Positions 62,274 through 64,000 of a stretch of DNA of 64,000 nucleotides are shown here, one piece after another (position 1 is the first letter of the stretch; every line of letters starts with the position of its first letter). Source of the stretch: Desulfosporosinus orientis DSM 765. GTDB taxonomy: Bacteria; Bacillota; Desulfitobacteriia; Desulfitobacteriales; Desulfitobacteriaceae. The position numbers and the translations under genes are program-made. The notes under the pieces were generated by a model, which ran no database searches, was not told the origin of the DNA, and saw only the letters and a program-made list of their open reading frames with translations. The stretch lies in contig NC_016584.1 of assembly GCF_000235605.1 (NCBI RefSeq), positions 3,764,001-3,828,000 on the forward strand. Reading direction: 5' to 3'.

Positions 62274-62299
62274 ACTGCATCCCCCCATTGACACTGGAA

Positions 62300-64000
62300 T
62301 CAGTAGAACAAAAACAACACATTTTCCAACCCCTTCTCTAGGCGGATTGTCTTCACCATATTATGCCTGCGGGAAAATACTGTATCGACAATAATCATAT
62401 CCGGCTTCTCCTCCTGGGCCTTTTTTAGACAGTCTTCATTATCCCTGGCGGAGACAACGGCGTACCCCTTCGTTTCCAATACATCCACCAGAGTTTTTAA
62501 GGTGGATGTGTCTTCATCAACCACCAGCACCTTTTTCCGGGAAGCCCCATTGGCAATGAGTAAGCCGATTTCCTTAATCAGGGCGTCGGTATTGATGGGT
62601 TTGGCAAAATACCTGTCAATGCCGATGCGAAAGCCTCTTTCCTTATCTTCAATGATGGAGACAATAATAATGGGGATATCCATAGTACCGGGATCATTTT
62701 TCAGCACGGCAGCCACATCAAAACCGCTGATCCCCGGCATCATGACATCCAGCAGAATTAAATCCGGCTTGCTTTGATTAATCATCTTAATGGCTTCAAT
62801 GCCATCCCCGGCTTCCCTTACCGCGTATCCCGCCGCTTCAAGCTCCTGCCTGAGAAGCATGCGGATATTGGCATCGTCATCTACTACCAGAACATTTTTC
62901 TGTTCCCTGCTTTGAGAGCGTACATCGCTGCTGACCTGTTCAGTCATTTGTTTAACCAGGTTGTCGATATCAAGTCTGTTTAGCTGGTCTCCCTTCTCTT
63001 TATCCAGAGGCACGGTAAATAGGAAGGTACTGCCCTGGCCGATCTCACTTTCCACCCAGATCCGCCCGCCGTGCTGGGCAATGATTTGCTTGCAGATGGG
63101 CAAGCCCAGACCGGTGCCCTTGGGTTTATCCGTAAGGGTATCCCCCACTTGCTTAAATTTCTCAAAAACCTTGGGCAGGTCTCCTGCCGCTATCCCTATG
63201 CCCGTGTCAATAACACTGACGGTTATTTCATCCCCTGTCACCCTGGCTCTACAGGTAATTGACCCCTGATCCGTAAACTTCACTGCATTGGAGATCAGAT
63301 TAATCACGGTTTGAATTAACCTGTCCTTGTCCCCCTGGATCAGCGGCAGCTCTTCCATGTCTGTCTTCAGCTCCAGGCCCTTTTGCTCAAACAGGGAGGA
63401 TGTAGCAGCAATGGCCCTGGCTATAACCTCCTCCAGGGAAATGGACTCCATCTGCCATTCCACTTTTCCTGCTTCCATCTTGGAGAGATCAAGAACGTCA
63501 TTAATCAGATTCGTCAGCCGCCTGCTTTCGGAAATAATAATCTCCACATTATCGGCAATCTGCTGGACCGTGCGCTTTACTTTTTTGTCATCCCCATTGA
63601 CCAGAGGGACGATGGTATCCTCAAACTTCTTCTTAATAATATTGGAAAACCCCAGGACCGAGGTCAGGGGAGTCCTTAACTCATGGGAAACCGTGGACAA
63701 AAAGTCGGACTTGAGCTGATCCAGTTCAAGGAGCCGTTTATTCTCTTCCAGAGATAGTTTGGCCTCGTATTTGACGTGTACGATACAGCCTCCAGGCTCA
63801 TTTTCACCGTTATAGACAGCAATGGCCCTTTCCCGGCAAGTTTCATAACCGCAAGCTCCGCAGTTGAGTTCATCTTCCCGGGTATGTTTGCCATCCAATT
63901 CCAAAATGCCTCGCAGCACCTCTTCTGCTGGCTCCTTTCTGTGATATTCCCTGGACTGCCATGGCCTGGTGAATTGATTGTCCGCAATCAGCTCTTCCAC
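62300..64000 (-). CDS. hybrid histidine kinase with Fe-S domain, partial (5' end outside window)
   Basis: The visible 566 residues start with a four-Cys Fe-S motif (DELNCGACGYETCRERAIAV, then GGC), as in redox sensors and hydrogenase-linked proteins. HisKA (FLSTVSHELRTPLTSVLGFS) and HATPase (NLISNAVKF, GTGLGLPICKQI) follow, then receiver 1 (complete, LILLDVMMPGISGFDV and KPINTDAL) and a second receiver that stops after its Asp (MIIVDTVFSRRHNM) without the Thr and Lys. The frame is open to the window edge, so the true start and probably an input domain lie beyond. It is 27 bases upstream of the cyclase and likely cotranscribed. Confidence 0.9.
   Translation of the reverse strand: MEELIADNQFTRPWQSREYHRKEPAEEVLRGILELDGKHTREDELNCGACGYETCRERAIAVYNGENEPGGCIVHVKYEAKLSLEENKRLLELDQLKSDFLSTVSHELRTPLTSVLGFSNIIKKKFEDTIVPLVNGDDKKVKRTVQQIADNVEIIISESRRLTNLINDVLDLSKMEAGKVEWQMESISLEEVIARAIAATSSLFEQKGLELKTDMEELPLIQGDKDRLIQTVINLISNAVKFTDQGSITCRARVTGDEITVSVIDTGIGIAAGDLPKVFEKFKQVGDTLTDKPKGTGLGLPICKQIIAQHGGRIWVESEIGQGSTFLFTVPLDKEKGDQLNRLDIDNLVKQMTEQVSSDVRSQSREQKNVLVVDDDANIRMLLRQELEAAGYAVREAGDGIEAIKMINQSKPDLILLDVMMPGISGFDVAAVLKNDPGTMDIPIIIVSIIEDKERGFRIGIDRYFAKPINTDALIKEIGLLIANGASRKKVLVVDEDTSTLKTLVDVLETKGYAVVSARDNEDCLKKAQEEKPDMIIVDTVFSRRHNMVKTIRLEKGLENVLFLFY

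Overview
The window looks like a chromosomal segment from an anaerobic, endospore-forming, motile Firmicute of the class Clostridia, most like Desulfosporosinus or Desulfitobacterium (Peptococcaceae). This rests on gene content and style, not on a search. The signs are strong AGGAGG-type ribosome sites with frequent GTG and TTG starts, a six-gene SpoVA-type spore cluster, PAS-type orphan histidine kinases with sporulation-kinase H-boxes, Fe-S proteins (LeuCD, radical SAM, 4-hydroxybutyryl-CoA dehydratase family, an Fe-S histidine kinase), and chemotaxis and flagellin genes. There is no rRNA, CRISPR array, insertion sequence or clear prophage. Base composition is moderately AT-rich up to about 52.3 kb and visibly GC-richer afterwards; the gene at 37476-38918 is a GC-rich island of its own.

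Layout. 0-9.3 kb: membrane PAS histidine kinase (probable ATT start), small membrane protein coupled to an iron alcohol dehydrogenase, DUF89 protein, two cysteine-cluster proteins, PDZ protein, and panB behind a leader peptide and attenuator-like terminator. 9.4-10.3 kb: nine tightly packed tRNA genes (transcribed Arg-Lys-Gly-His-Trp-Glu-Asp-Cys-Leu) with a near-consensus promoter and a terminator. 10.3-13.5 kb: C39-like protein with an MFS exporter, a tiny Lys/Gly-rich protein, GNAT and DUF3786-like proteins. 13.7-18.7 kb: complete BMP-type nucleoside ABC importer (lipoprotein, double ATPase, two permeases). 18.7-22 kb: DUF1657 - DUF421 - SpoVAC - SpoVAD - SpoVAEb - DUF1657, the architecture of the spore heat-resistance spoVA2mob operons. 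22-31.5 kb: threonine aldolase, DUF1385 protein, amino-acid permease, soluble chemoreceptor, a flagellin carrying an internal zinc protease (flagellinolysin), radical SAM protein, amidase. 31.6-40.3 kb: leuCD, nitroreductase/MarR pair, small proteins, 4-hydroxybutyryl-CoA dehydratase-like enzyme, AAG glycosylase, and decayed gene fragments. 40.4-51.2 kb: second PAS kinase, MBL hydrolase, MetP/MetS transporter, diguanylate cyclase, YjbQ, a TetM/EF-G-like GTPase fused to a YacP/Rae1-type NYN nuclease, LysM protein.

52.3-64 kb is the GC-rich signalling and export block. An ECF sigma factor with a small partner gene stands divergent to a very large HTH-STAND-TPR-BTAD regulator. On the minus strand follows a probable operon: Fe-S hybrid histidine kinase (runs off the window), class III nucleotide cyclase, DUF3307 protein, shortened receiver domain, ABC exporter with a C-terminal cyclic-nucleotide-binding domain, and an Sfp-type phosphopantetheinyl transferase. 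My inference is a pathway in which a redox-sensing kinase and a cyclase control a cNMP-gated exporter, perhaps serving a carrier-protein-made product encoded outside the window.

The strongest candidates for under-described biology are the GTPase-nuclease fusion (48020-50668), the cyclase/cNMP-ABC/PPTase operon (56866-64000), the flagellin-protease (26598-28250), the spore-resistance cluster (18755-21932) and the panB leader (8251-8346). Three gene remnants (kinase tail 31677-31775, iron-sulfur flavoprotein 39923-40313, chemoreceptor tail 51945-52175) show ongoing gene loss.
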